NCBI GenBank assembly: GCA_012103505.1
Contig: WLWP01000001.1
Location: 1,984,001 to 2,048,000 of the forward strand
Reading direction: 5' to 3'
Source: Pseudomonadales bacterium
Lineage (GTDB): Bacteria; Pseudomonadota; Gammaproteobacteria; Pseudomonadales; Azotimanducaceae
DNA: 64,000 nt
A program made the translations under genes and the position numbers. Below are positions 1-7,067 of the stretch, piece after piece. The notes below the pieces were generated by a model. It had not been told where the DNA came from and did not search any database. It saw nothing but the letters and a program-made list of their open reading frames with translations. Numbering within the stretch: the first letter of the stretch is position 1; each line of letters begins with the position of its first letter.

Positions 1-2
1 AG

Positions 3-101
3 TACTGCGAAACACAGGAAGTCACAGACACGGTGCGTCATTTCGCAGCCGAGTTGGCCGCAGATGACCTCGATGAACTCATCAAGGCCATAATGGCCTA
101 A
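3..101 (+). CDS. C-terminal end of an upstream gene (partial, unidentified)
   Basis: Only the last 32 codons lie in the window, read in the third frame and ending in TAA at 99-101. The peptide is acidic and probably helical (it ends ELIKAIMA). No family can be named from so little. The gene converges on the DDN-family gene with only 3 bases between stop codons. The other two forward frames give less protein-like translations, so this reading is the likely one. Confidence 0.45.
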   Translation, partial: YCETQEVTDTVRHFAAELAADDLDELIKAIMA

Positions 102-104
102 AGG

Positions 105-539
105 CTAAACAGGCTCAGCAACAAATACCGGGATCGTTCTCGACGTTTTGCCCTGATACTCGTTGTAAGGAGGGAAAGCCTCGGCGCTCGCTTCCCAGAG
201 TCGCGCTCGTTCATCGGCGTCTTCGACTTCGCGAACTCGCATCGTATGAACTTCAGTCGCGTCGCGAATTTCGACATCAGGGTTGGCTCTTAAGTTATAG
301 ACCCAAACCGGATTCTTCGGCGCACCGCCCATTGATCCCACAAGGACATAGGCATCATCAACTTTGACACACATCAGAGGGATCTTGCGGATACCGCCCG
401 TCTTGTTTCCCGTGTGGGTAACGATAATGCACGGCATACCCGTCTCCATCAACGTCACGCCCTCCGTACCACCACTACCTTCATAAAGCTCGACCTGCTT
501 TCTGACCCAATCCAATGTCGGCGGGATGTATTCAGCCAT
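105..539 (-). CDS. DDN-family (F420-type split-barrel) nitroreductase
   Basis: This 144-residue protein belongs by sequence to the deazaflavin-dependent nitroreductase (DDN/DUF385) family. These are small split-beta-barrel proteins that bind F420 and reduce quinones or nitro compounds in actinobacteria. Visible hallmarks are the THTGNKTGGIRKIPL stretch, the GSMGGAPKNPVWVYNLRANP stretch and the C-terminal FPPYNEYQGKTSRTIPVFV. The frame also opens at a TTG at 551, but the ATG at 539 has a GGAG ribosome site 6 bases upstream and the family-typical MAEY start, so I chose it. It lies just downstream of an LLM F420-type gene on the same strand, so both may use the same cofactor. The substrate is unknown. 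Confidence 0.88.
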   Translation of the reverse strand: MAEYIPPTLDWVRKQVELYEGSGGTEGVTLMETGMPCIIVTHTGNKTGGIRKIPLMCVKVDDAYVLVGSMGGAPKNPVWVYNLRANPDVEIRDATEVHTMRVREVEDADERARLWEASAEAFPPYNEYQGKTSRTIPVFVAEPV

Positions 540-552
540 TGTGTTCTCCAAG

Positions 553-1410
553 TTAAATCGACGTATTGAGTTCTGTGAGGTGGTCTAGTCTAGCAGCCAT
601 CGACGCATCACTGTCTAGCATGACAAGCGGAATTAACCGGTCAACGCCAAGATCTCGAAACGCTCTCGCCGCGCCCACATCATCAATTGCTGGCATCATT
701 ACGATGTCAAAGTCGTCGCGGCTACGACCAGCAGCTGACAAATGTATATCCAAACGTTTGAGAATTGCCTCTGCAGCCCGTGGGTCTTGACCAAAACCCA
801 GCCAGCCCTGACCTAGCGTTGCAGCCCGTTTGAGCGCAGCATCACTAAAACCCCCGACAATCAGTGGGATCGAGCCATTCACAGGTTTAGGGTCCATTCT
901 GGCACCTTGGACTTGGAAGTGGGAGCCTTGATGATCAGTGATAGGATCACGCCAAAGTTTCGCCATCAGTGCGAGTGCTTCATCACACCGCGCGCCGCGA
1001 TCCGACCAATCATAGCCGCACGACAGTACTTCTTCTTTGCACCAACCTACGCCTACCCCTAGATCTACGCGCCCACCAGTCAGCCAATCTAACGTCGCAA
1101 ATTCTTTCGCCGTGTAAATCGGGTTGCGTTGGGGGATCAAAGATATGCTGGTGCCAAAACGTAAACTCTTCGTGTGGCCTGCGAGATAGCCAATGATAGT
1201 GCTCTGGTCCGGAACGCCACATCCTTCAGGAACAGGTAGCTTGCCATCAGGTGAACCAGGATAGCCAAACTCCATCTCATCGAAGAGCAAGACATGCTCA
1301 CCGAACCATATCGAGTCCAACCCGTTTTCATCCATGCCGCGCGCCAGGTTGATCAAACGGTCTGGTGGAACTACCGGGGCAAAAAAAGACGCGACCGCAC
1401 CAATCTTCAT
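553..1410 (-). CDS. LLM-class F420-type oxidoreductase
   Basis: A 285-residue luciferase-like TIM-barrel protein of the subgroup annotated as probable F420-dependent oxidoreductases (TIGR03619-like). Supporting motifs are SIWFGEHV near residue 34, the block around FGTSISLIPQRNP, ATLDWLTGGRVDLGVGVGWC, and PKPVNGSIPLIVGG. These are the usual flavin/F420 pocket segments of the family. The ATG follows AAGGAAACGAAGAT, a good ribosome site. It sits 12 bases downstream of the dienelactone hydrolase gene and 13 bases upstream of the DDN start, so the three are probably one operon. It is similar in layout to the LLM gene at 32800-33678. The substrate is unknown, and FMN use cannot be excluded. Confidence 0.9.
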   Translation of the reverse strand: MKIGAVASFFAPVVPPDRLINLARGMDENGLDSIWFGEHVLLFDEMEFGYPGSPDGKLPVPEGCGVPDQSTIIGYLAGHTKSLRFGTSISLIPQRNPIYTAKEFATLDWLTGGRVDLGVGVGWCKEEVLSCGYDWSDRGARCDEALALMAKLWRDPITDHQGSHFQVQGARMDPKPVNGSIPLIVGGFSDAALKRAATLGQGWLGFGQDPRAAEAILKRLDIHLSAAGRSRDDFDIVMMPAIDDVGAARAFRDLGVDRLIPLVMLDSDASMAARLDHLTELNTSI

Positions 1411-1422
1411 ATCTTCGTTTCC

Positions 1423-2151
1423 TTACTGCTTTAATTTTCGTTCGTACATCGAAAAAACTGACTCCCAAACACTTTCAGCGGCCGCCTCAACGTAGCCAGG
1501 TCGTTCTGGAAAACAAAAACCGTGCTCAGTACCTGCGTGGATCAACATCTGATATTCACAGTCGGCGGCCTCAAGTTCTTGTTCAAGCGTTGGGATAACA
1601 AAGTCTTCAACAAAGTGGTCTTGCTCTGCAAAACCTAGATAAAGCTCCCCAGAAATTTTCGAGATGAGTTTGTGTGGCGAATCGTCTTTGTCCGTGACCA
1701 TGCGAGTCCCGTATAGAGATGCTGTGGCCTTGATTCTGTCTGGGAAGGTGCCTGCCGCGGTAAGAACGAATTGACCACTCATGCAATAGCCAATGGTGCC
1801 GACTGCCCCTGACGCTTCAGGCACCTCGCTCAAGTATTCTAACAAACCCTGCGTATCCGCCATAACCATCTCGTTGGTAAGCTTGCTGCCCACTGCAAAC
1901 ATCTTTTTGAGTTCGCTTCCACCTTTCGACAAATCAAAGCGAACCGTGCCTTCCCGATAGTAGAGATCAGGCAAGACCCCGATAAACCCGTTTTCAGCAA
2001 TCCGGCGGGCAAAGTGCCTGAGTTCTTCTCGTATCCCAGGCACATCCATATATATGATGACCGGACTGAATGGACCGTCGCCGTCAGGGATCGCGACAAA
2101 CGTGTCCATCAAGCCATCGCGTGTTTGCACGTTCACGTTCTTTTCTTTCAT
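1423..2151 (-). CDS. Dienelactone hydrolase family protein
   Basis: A 242-residue alpha/beta hydrolase of the dienelactone hydrolase family, which opens lactones in chlorocatechol-type pathways and hydrolyses related esters. The nucleophile elbow GYCMSG carries the family's cysteine (about residue 123). Downstream come an acid/turn segment AEQDHFVE and the catalytic histidine in EHGFCFPERPGY. The ATG at 2151 is the last unit of a tandem array of ATGAAAGAA-type units and overlaps the stop of the 40-codon upstream frame as ATGA, so its translation may be coupled to that frame. The gene is followed closely by the LLM and DDN genes. No signal peptide is visible, so it should be cytoplasmic. Confidence 0.9.
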   Translation of the reverse strand: MKEKNVNVQTRDGLMDTFVAIPDGDGPFSPVIIYMDVPGIREELRHFARRIAENGFIGVLPDLYYREGTVRFDLSKGGSELKKMFAVGSKLTNEMVMADTQGLLEYLSEVPEASGAVGTIGYCMSGQFVLTAAGTFPDRIKATASLYGTRMVTDKDDSPHKLISKISGELYLGFAEQDHFVEDFVIPTLEQELEAADCEYQMLIHAGTEHGFCFPERPGYVEAAAESVWESVFSMYERKLKQ

Positions 2152-2270
2152 GTTTTTTCGTTCATGTTCGTTTCTTTCATGCTCACTTCTTTCATGTTCA
2201 ATTCTTTCAAGATCACTTCTTTCATGATCACTTCTTTCATGATCACTTCTTTCATGATCACTTCTTTCAT
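2148..2270 (-). CDS. 40-codon MKEVI-repeat leader frame upstream of the hydrolase
   Basis: A short frame made entirely of eight tandem pentapeptide units: four identical MKEVI, then LKELN, MKEVS, MKETN and MNEKT, ending in TGA. The TGA overlaps the ATG of the dienelactone hydrolase (ATGA). Seven units begin with ATG and one with TTG, and most carry AAAGAAG upstream of the next ATG, so each unit is a potential ribosome binding site plus start. The last unit is 14 rather than 15 bases, because its A run has six A (plus-strand T at 2153-2158). One more base would fuse the leader in frame to the hydrolase. Whether the peptide is made is unknown; it may only be an expanded initiation region. Confidence 0.4.
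   Translation of the reverse strand: MKEVIMKEVIMKEVIMKEVILKELNMKEVSMKETNMNEKT
2151..2270 (-). repeat. 15-bp tandem repeat (about 8 units) at a translation start
   Basis: On the minus strand the unit is ATGAAAGAAGTGATC. Start codons fall at 2270, 2255, 2240, 2225, 2210 (TTG), 2195, 2180, 2165 and 2151, spaced 15 bases except the last step of 14. The four distal units are perfect copies and the proximal ones have diverged, which suggests recent expansion at the far end. No such array is needed for expression of dienelactone hydrolases in general. Confidence 0.95.
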
Positions 2271-2338
2271 GATCAAGGGGAGCATATTCGCCCCTTAACT
2301 ACTTTACCCATACTCCAGAGTTTTCGGGGGGTGGAAGA

Positions 2339-2686
2339 CTACGCGGATTTACGCGCGGCTTCATACCATGCGAAGAAACAAAACCAGATGCCTTGAATCG
2401 CAAGGCCCGCAACTTCCCGTACCTCTTCAACCCCTTGTGCATCCATGCGCATGGAAGCAAAGACTTCACGCCACTGGACCGCTTCAACAGCGAAAGCGAT
2501 CCATAGCGCAAACCCCAAACTGCCAACGCCAACGCCAACGCCAACGCCAAGGTAAGCCCAGGCCGGAAGCGATCGCTTGAGACTGATCAGCATCATTAGA
2601 CCACCCAGTCCATAGATCGCGAACCACAGCCAACCATCCGGATCGTTCAATTGTAGATAGGCGCTGAACAGCAACAGAATGGCCAT
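2339..2686 (-). CDS. TMEM220-like small membrane protein
   Basis: A 115-residue hydrophobic protein matching the transmembrane family 220 pattern. It opens with a hydrophobic helix ending in SAYLQLNDPDGWLW, followed by a second helix (WFAIYGLGGLMMLISL), a third carrying a VG dipeptide run, and a C-terminal helix GIWFCFFAWYEA. The family has no firm biochemical role. The VGVGVGVG run is encoded by a hexanucleotide microsatellite. The ATG at 2686 lacks a clear ribosome site; a CTG at 2707 preceded by GAGG would add seven residues, so the start is uncertain. It is transcribed away from the 142-residue anchored protein that begins at 2769. Confidence 0.72.
   Translation of the reverse strand: MAILLLFSAYLQLNDPDGWLWFAIYGLGGLMMLISLKRSLPAWAYLGVGVGVGVGSLGFALWIAFAVEAVQWREVFASMRMDAQGVEEVREVAGLAIQGIWFCFFAWYEAARKSA
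2522..2550. repeat. Hexanucleotide microsatellite GCCAAC, about 4.8 copies
   Basis: Four perfect GCCAAC units and a partial fifth lie inside the TMEM220-like gene. On the coding strand they give alternating Val-Gly within a membrane helix. Gain or loss of a unit would change the helix by two residues without shifting the frame. Confidence 0.95.
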
Positions 2687-2768
2687 CAGCGTTTGCAGTG
2701 GTTTCAGTAATTTTTCCTCAACGAGATAAGCGAAGGCACAAATCGAAAAACTCCGGCATCATAGATCA

Positions 2769-3197
2769 ATGAAACGTATTTTCCTCACAGTTTTGTTGTC
2801 CCTCACTGCGCTTGTGGGCGCCTATCTTTTATATGCACGCAACGTCACAAACCCGGCCGTAACAGAAGATATCCGCAACGATCCCACCAGCGATAGAGCC
2901 GCAAGGGCCATGCTGATTACACTGCCAAATGGACGAGAATTGCCCGTCAACTTCCTACATGAAGGCAGTCAGGTATTTATCGGCGTAGATGGGCGCTGGT
3001 GGCGAGACTTTATCGACCCAGGTGCGAGGGTCAGTCTGTATATGAAAGGACATGCCTACGAAGGACATGCCGTTGCAGTGCTCGATAATCCTGCATATAC
3101 GGAAGAAATTTTCAGTCGACTTAGACCTACAGCCCCGGAATGGTTACCCGCATGGTTGAACGGAAAACTTGTTGTTATTAACCTAGATCAAGACTAA
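2769..3197 (+). CDS. Membrane-anchored small protein, possible split-barrel fold
   Basis: A 142-residue protein with an N-terminal hydrophobic segment (about residues 4-22) serving as anchor or uncleaved signal, then a beta-rich domain. The segments MLITLPNGRELPVNFLHEG, GRWWRDFIDPGARVSLYMKGH and a C-terminal WLPAWLNGKLVVINL resemble F420/FMN split-barrel (DUF385- or pyridoxamine-oxidase-like) folds. That assignment is my inference and not a firm match. It begins with ATG at 2769, with little ribosome-site signal. It stands alone between a divergent TMEM220-like gene and a convergent unidentified gene. Confidence 0.7.
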   Translation: MKRIFLTVLLSLTALVGAYLLYARNVTNPAVTEDIRNDPTSDRAARAMLITLPNGRELPVNFLHEGSQVFIGVDGRWWRDFIDPGARVSLYMKGHAYEGHAVAVLDNPAYTEEIFSRLRPTAPEWLPAWLNGKLVVINLDQD

Positions 3198-3202
3198 GAA
3201 GG

Positions 3203-3841
3203 CTAATCGTCTGATGCTAACGTTATCATCAGAAAGCCAGTGAAAGCGGCGTTATTCGGTCCTAGGGAAGGATCAACTCGTGACTTCAAATCGTTAATCG
3301 TATCCCTGTACCGCGCGTAGAACTCCCAGCTTGGCCTAGGTTTGTAGACCAAATCTTCGAGCTCCAAGAACGAAATTACACGCTTGGTCGTTGTAGGCTT
3401 AACAAAGACGTCAATATCGGGTCGCATGTAAAGGGAGCAAATTGTCATCAGGCTCCACTTCGCAAGCTGCCCTTCCACCAAGATATCCAAAACCTGATTG
3501 AAGCCTTTTTCCTGATTGCCGTGTAGTAGCTTACGAAAAGCCTCCGCTAAAGATTGGCGGTCATCAGTACTCAGACCATTGACGTAATCTCGAAACTTCG
3601 GCTTTTCAAACATTGAGACCATTGACGAACGACTCACGGTCTTGACAATACTGTCTAATATTTGCGCCTTGTTCGTAGCTAGATTGGCGAAGTTTTTCTT
3701 CGCTAGCAGTACCTGCGTTTGCTCAGCCAGCTGGTCTACGCGATGTTTCTTGCCAACGGCGACCATATCTTCATGCGCAAACCCGCCCGGATAGCGATCC
3801 AAGAATGCGGTTTGCGCCGTATAGAGACGCTCCAGATTCAA
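3203..3841 (-). CDS. Conserved-looking hypothetical protein, 212 aa
   Basis: I do not recognise this family. The protein is soluble, mostly helical by composition, and basic in its N-terminal half. Notable segments are DRYPGGFAHEDM near the start, SMVSMFEKPKF in the middle, KWSLMTICSLYMRPDIDVFVKPTT, and a PRPSWEFYARYRDTINDLK motif near the end. No cysteine-rich, nucleotide-binding or catalytic signature is visible. It lies 4 bases downstream of another unrecognised gene and is probably co-transcribed and functionally linked with it. Codon use resembles its neighbours, so I see no sign of recent transfer. Confidence 0.75.
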   Translation of the reverse strand: MNLERLYTAQTAFLDRYPGGFAHEDMVAVGKKHRVDQLAEQTQVLLAKKNFANLATNKAQILDSIVKTVSRSSMVSMFEKPKFRDYVNGLSTDDRQSLAEAFRKLLHGNQEKGFNQVLDILVEGQLAKWSLMTICSLYMRPDIDVFVKPTTTKRVISFLELEDLVYKPRPSWEFYARYRDTINDLKSRVDPSLGPNNAAFTGFLMITLASDD

Positions 3842-3845
3842 GACG

Positions 3846-4364
3846 CTATCCCACCATTTCTATCGTTTCTGCCAGTTGTTCTAACACAAATATCAACGGC
3901 AATTTTACAACCCGAGAATTCAGCTCTGCATAACGTCGAAGAAACACATGGCTTGCAGATGTTTGTTCTTTCAAGACCACATAACGTACATCCCCAAGCT
4001 TGAAACGCTCACCGATCAATTCCTCGTGGAACAAAACTTTGCGTGGTGCTTTCGCCGGACCCCGACGCTGCCAATTCGGACCCAGATTTTGTTCGTGTCC
4101 GAACGGCAAGGACATATCCCTAAGACGCATCGGTGTTGCACTGATGCCTGTTTCATATTCGGCTGCAAGAACAATCTCCCGGATGTCAGATTGAGCTCTC
4201 GCTGCATAGTGTTTGAGCATGCTCACGCTGCCGTCTGCCAGGTACAGGACGCTGCGTAATACTCGTGGTGTGTAAATTTTCTCGAGGCAAGCCGCAACTT
4301 GTCGGCAACCCTCAATGGTAAACGAGCGCTCGATATATCGAGCGACATCATCAGGTAAGTCCAT
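3846..4364 (-). CDS. Hypothetical protein, 172 aa, first gene of a two-gene unit
   Basis: No known family was recognised. The frame opens at a GTG at 4388, but the ATG at 4364 is preceded by AGGGGGAAAC, a strong ribosome site, and gives the sensible start MDLPDDVARYIERSF. The first part is helical (IERSFTIEGCRQVAACLEKIY); the later part reads as beta strands (RFKLGDVRYVVLKEQ). It has no membrane segment or signal peptide. With the 212-residue gene 4 bases downstream it forms a compact pair, possibly subunits of one complex. That is inference from spacing only. Confidence 0.72.
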   Translation of the reverse strand: MDLPDDVARYIERSFTIEGCRQVAACLEKIYTPRVLRSVLYLADGSVSMLKHYAARAQSDIREIVLAAEYETGISATPMRLRDMSLPFGHEQNLGPNWQRRGPAKAPRKVLFHEELIGERFKLGDVRYVVLKEQTSASHVFLRRYAELNSRVVKLPLIFVLEQLAETIEMVG

Positions 4365-4522
4365 GTTTCCCCCTGCTGTCTTGCTCACGGCCGGCGCTTA
4401 CGTACGCTCAGCCGGTCGGCTCTATTAACAATCTTGGTCAATCACAGTGGCAAGTTTCTACGACTTATAATGTCGCTTTGAATCTGAGCTTTTGTCCAAA
4501 AGCTCGCACAGATGATGTGACA

Positions 4523-4547
4523 CTTAACCCAACGTTTGCTGGGTAAG
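4523..4547. other. Imperfect inverted repeat in a 268-bp intergenic stretch
   Basis: CTTAACCCA and TGGGTAAG face each other across an 8-base loop. The surrounding gap (4365-4632) holds no gene that I can support. There is no T run on the minus strand after the stem, so this is not a convincing terminator for the upstream gene. It could be an operator or mRNA hairpin for the gene pair below it. Confidence 0.3.
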
Positions 4548-4632
4548 CATCTGTTTTATCTAATAAAATGTTCTACGTCAATTCCAATAGCCTGCGTCGT
4601 TGCCGATTCAAGACTGGTGCAACTCTCCGGAT

Positions 4633-5487
4633 CTAGTCGAAGTCACTGGCATCGTGGCGCTCGGCAACGCGAGTCGCCTCATCGCCCCAAGGACGATTAA
4701 CCCGACGACCCCGAGCTACAGCTGGGCGGGCTTCAATCTCTTCGGCCCAACGCGTCACATTCTTGTAGGACGCGGCATCCAAGAATTCAGCAGCTTCATA
4801 GATGTTGTGCAGAACACAGGCACCAAACCACGCGTAGTTCGCCATATCTGCAATCGTATATTCATCGCCAATGAGGAACTGACGATCCGCTAAATTCCTA
4901 TCGAGCACATCGATGAGTCGCTTCACCTCCATGGCATAGCGATTAATCGCATATTCAATTTTAGTTGGTGCATAGGCATAGAAGTGACCGAAGCCGCCAC
5001 CTAAGTATGGTGCGCTGCCCATCTGAAACATTAACCAGGACATGCACTCCGCACGTGGCGTTGCGTCTGTTGGAAAAAACTCACCAAACTTTTCTGCGAG
5101 GTAAACCAATATTGCACCGGACTCAAACACCCGTGTGTGGGGATCTGTCGATCGATCAAGTAACGCCGGAATCTTCGAATTGGGATTGATGTCGACAAAG
5201 CCGGAGGAAAACTGCGCGCCTTCGCCAATGTTGATCAACCATGCATCGTATTCAGCCCCTTCGTGTCCCAGCGCCAAGAGTTCTTCTAATAGAATCGTGA
5301 CTTTCACGCCATTTGGCGTGCCCAGCGAGTGAAGTTGTAACGGATGTTTCCCAACCGGTAACTCAGCGTCATGAGTCGGGCCTGAGATAGGTCGATTTAT
5401 ACTGGCAAACCTACCCCCGCTCTCTTTATCCCACGTCCACACTTTAGGTGGGACATATTCTTGCTCCGTTTGTTCTTGTTCGGCCAT
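4633..5487 (-). CDS. yghU: YghU-type glutathione-dependent disulfide-bond oxidoreductase
   Basis: A 284-residue glutathione-transferase-fold protein of the YghU/Nu class, which binds two glutathiones and reduces organic disulfides or peroxides. Family hallmarks are the N-terminal extension with YVPPKVWTWD and GGRFASINRPISG, the thioredoxin-like segment HPLQLHSLGTPNGVKVTILLEELL, the glutathione-site segment NPNSKIPALLDR, and VFESGAILVYLAEKFG. The C-terminal helical domain carries the FLIGDEYTIADMANYAWFG motif. Length fits the family. It is a single gene with its own start, 70 bases downstream of the MFS gene on the same strand. The cellular role is probably thiol/disulfide stress. Confidence 0.92.
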   Translation of the reverse strand: MAEQEQTEQEYVPPKVWTWDKESGGRFASINRPISGPTHDAELPVGKHPLQLHSLGTPNGVKVTILLEELLALGHEGAEYDAWLINIGEGAQFSSGFVDINPNSKIPALLDRSTDPHTRVFESGAILVYLAEKFGEFFPTDATPRAECMSWLMFQMGSAPYLGGGFGHFYAYAPTKIEYAINRYAMEVKRLIDVLDRNLADRQFLIGDEYTIADMANYAWFGACVLHNIYEAAEFLDAASYKNVTRWAEEIEARPAVARGRRVNRPWGDEATRVAERHDASDFD

Positions 5488-5557
5488 CGTTTTGCTCCCC
5501 AGATATTTTGCAGGACGGGAGTTTACGATGCGCGGCCGCGGCGTGCGAGTAGATTGC

Positions 5558-6973
5558 TTACGCGCGTGCGCGAAGCTCAGTCAGAATTTCTGCATGTCTT
5601 GCTCGAGTTAGTCGGTACTTCGAAAAGAAGTAGAGGGCGGGTAACAAACCAAGCGCTAGAAAAGGTCCGGCTACTAACGAGAGCGAAAAAAGTGCATCTT
5701 GAGAGACATCGGCTGCCGTCCTAATGTGATCCCCCGCTGGCCACTCAATGAAATCAAGCACGATGCCACTAGTAGCCGCTCCTATCCCGGCGGTTGCCTT
5801 GATAATGAACGCATACGCACCAAAGAAAACCCCTTCACTACGTTTACCAGTCACCAGGTCATGCTCATCCGAAATGTCTGCCAACATAGCCCCGACAGCA
5901 ACTATCAACTGACTGACAACCAAGCCAGCAATGAAATGAAATATAACAAGCGCCACAACGTTGGCCATTGTGCCGGGCTCTGGAAAGGCACCTAGGTAGT
6001 AAAGCACCACGGGTGAAGTGTAGAAAATCACCCACCCCACACCACCCCAGATCAGCGCTTGTTTTTTCTCTAGATAGTTCGCAACAAAGGGCGCGAACAG
6101 ATATCCAATCATCGTAGCCAAAGGTCCGATAATTAGAACCGCTGGCATGTAGGTCGGACTGATCTGCCAAAAATAGGTATTCAGGTACAACGCGAGAGAA
6201 GTGCCGATGCCAATTGGCATCGAGATTACAATGAAACCACTTACTAGGAAGAAGAACGAACGATTTCGAAGTGCTTCGCGCACGTCGCCAAGCAGACCTC
6301 CTAAGCCACTAGAACTTGGGCTGGTGACAGGCAAGCGCGCGGCCGCTTTCTGAGTGCCAAAAGCCATCACAAGCACGGACACGAGCATGAGCAACGCAAG
6401 TAGGATGGTAAATGGAGGATAGGCGTCTTTGTTCAGCTGACCATTTGGGAATTCCTCCGAGGCTACAAAGAAAATGCCAAACCCCAAGGCATAAACCAAT
6501 ATATAACCAACTGCACCGAACGCATTTCGAATTGCGACAAGCGTCGTACGTTCTTTGTAGTCGTTGCTGAGCTCTGCGCCAAGCGCCAAATGTGGTACGT
6601 GATACAAGGTCAGCATGATGCGTAAAACCACGGCCACGATCATCAGCCACCAAAACAACGCGATCTCAGACGTCACCATAGGGTTGAAGAGTAGATAAAA
6701 GCCACCGGCAAGCGGTAGCGCTGCAAAGTACATAAACGGGTGGCGCCGTCCAAGACGCGAACGCCAATTATCGGAAACAGATCCCATGATCGGGTCCGAC
6801 ACCGCATCGACACACATCGCCACAAACAACGCTATCGCGCACAGGGAGCCTGACACGCCAAGAACCTGGTTGTAATAGAACAGGAGAAACAACCCAAATG
6901 CAGAGGTCTTTATCCCTTCTGCGATTTGACCGAACCCGTAGGAGAACTTCGTGAATACGTCTACTTGACTCAT
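5558..6973 (-). CDS. MFS transporter, GPH (MelB-like) cation symporter family
   Basis: An integral membrane protein of about 470 residues with twelve hydrophobic segments, matching the glycoside-pentoside-hexuronide:cation symporter branch (MFS_2). Telling segments are FSYGFGQIAEGIKTSAFGLFLLFYYNQVLG, the DAVSDPIMGSVSDNWRSRLGRRHPFM loop, and the later DEHDLVTGKRSEGVFFGAYAF motif. The frame extends to a GTG-rich region and a possible start at 7039, but the Met at 6973 (MSQVDVFTKFSYG) is where family members begin, so I chose it; the ribosome site is weak either way. Substrate cannot be read. Its upstream region faces the serine-hydrolase gene at 7068. Confidence 0.88.
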   Translation of the reverse strand: MSQVDVFTKFSYGFGQIAEGIKTSAFGLFLLFYYNQVLGVSGSLCAIALFVAMCVDAVSDPIMGSVSDNWRSRLGRRHPFMYFAALPLAGGFYLLFNPMVTSEIALFWWLMIVAVVLRIMLTLYHVPHLALGAELSNDYKERTTLVAIRNAFGAVGYILVYALGFGIFFVASEEFPNGQLNKDAYPPFTILLALLMLVSVLVMAFGTQKAAARLPVTSPSSSGLGGLLGDVREALRNRSFFFLVSGFIVISMPIGIGTSLALYLNTYFWQISPTYMPAVLIIGPLATMIGYLFAPFVANYLEKKQALIWGGVGWVIFYTSPVVLYYLGAFPEPGTMANVVALVIFHFIAGLVVSQLIVAVGAMLADISDEHDLVTGKRSEGVFFGAYAFIIKATAGIGAATSGIVLDFIEWPAGDHIRTAADVSQDALFSLSLVAGPFLALGLLPALYFFSKYRLTRARHAEILTELRARA

Positions 6974-7067
6974 ACCGTTGAGCCTACCGAGACAGTCGAA
7001 GAATAGCGAGATGACATAAGCACCATCAGCCCATACCATTGCTTGGATTCACAGTCGAGCCCACATC

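Noticed and set aside
2151..2270. Repeat array as a CRISPR
   Set aside because: Units are directly adjacent without spacers and only 15 bp long; no cas genes are in the window.
2014..2298. Plus-strand frame rich in repeated MITSF units
   Set aside because: It is only the reverse reading of the 15-bp array and of the hydrolase gene; the minus strand has the recognisable protein and start signals.
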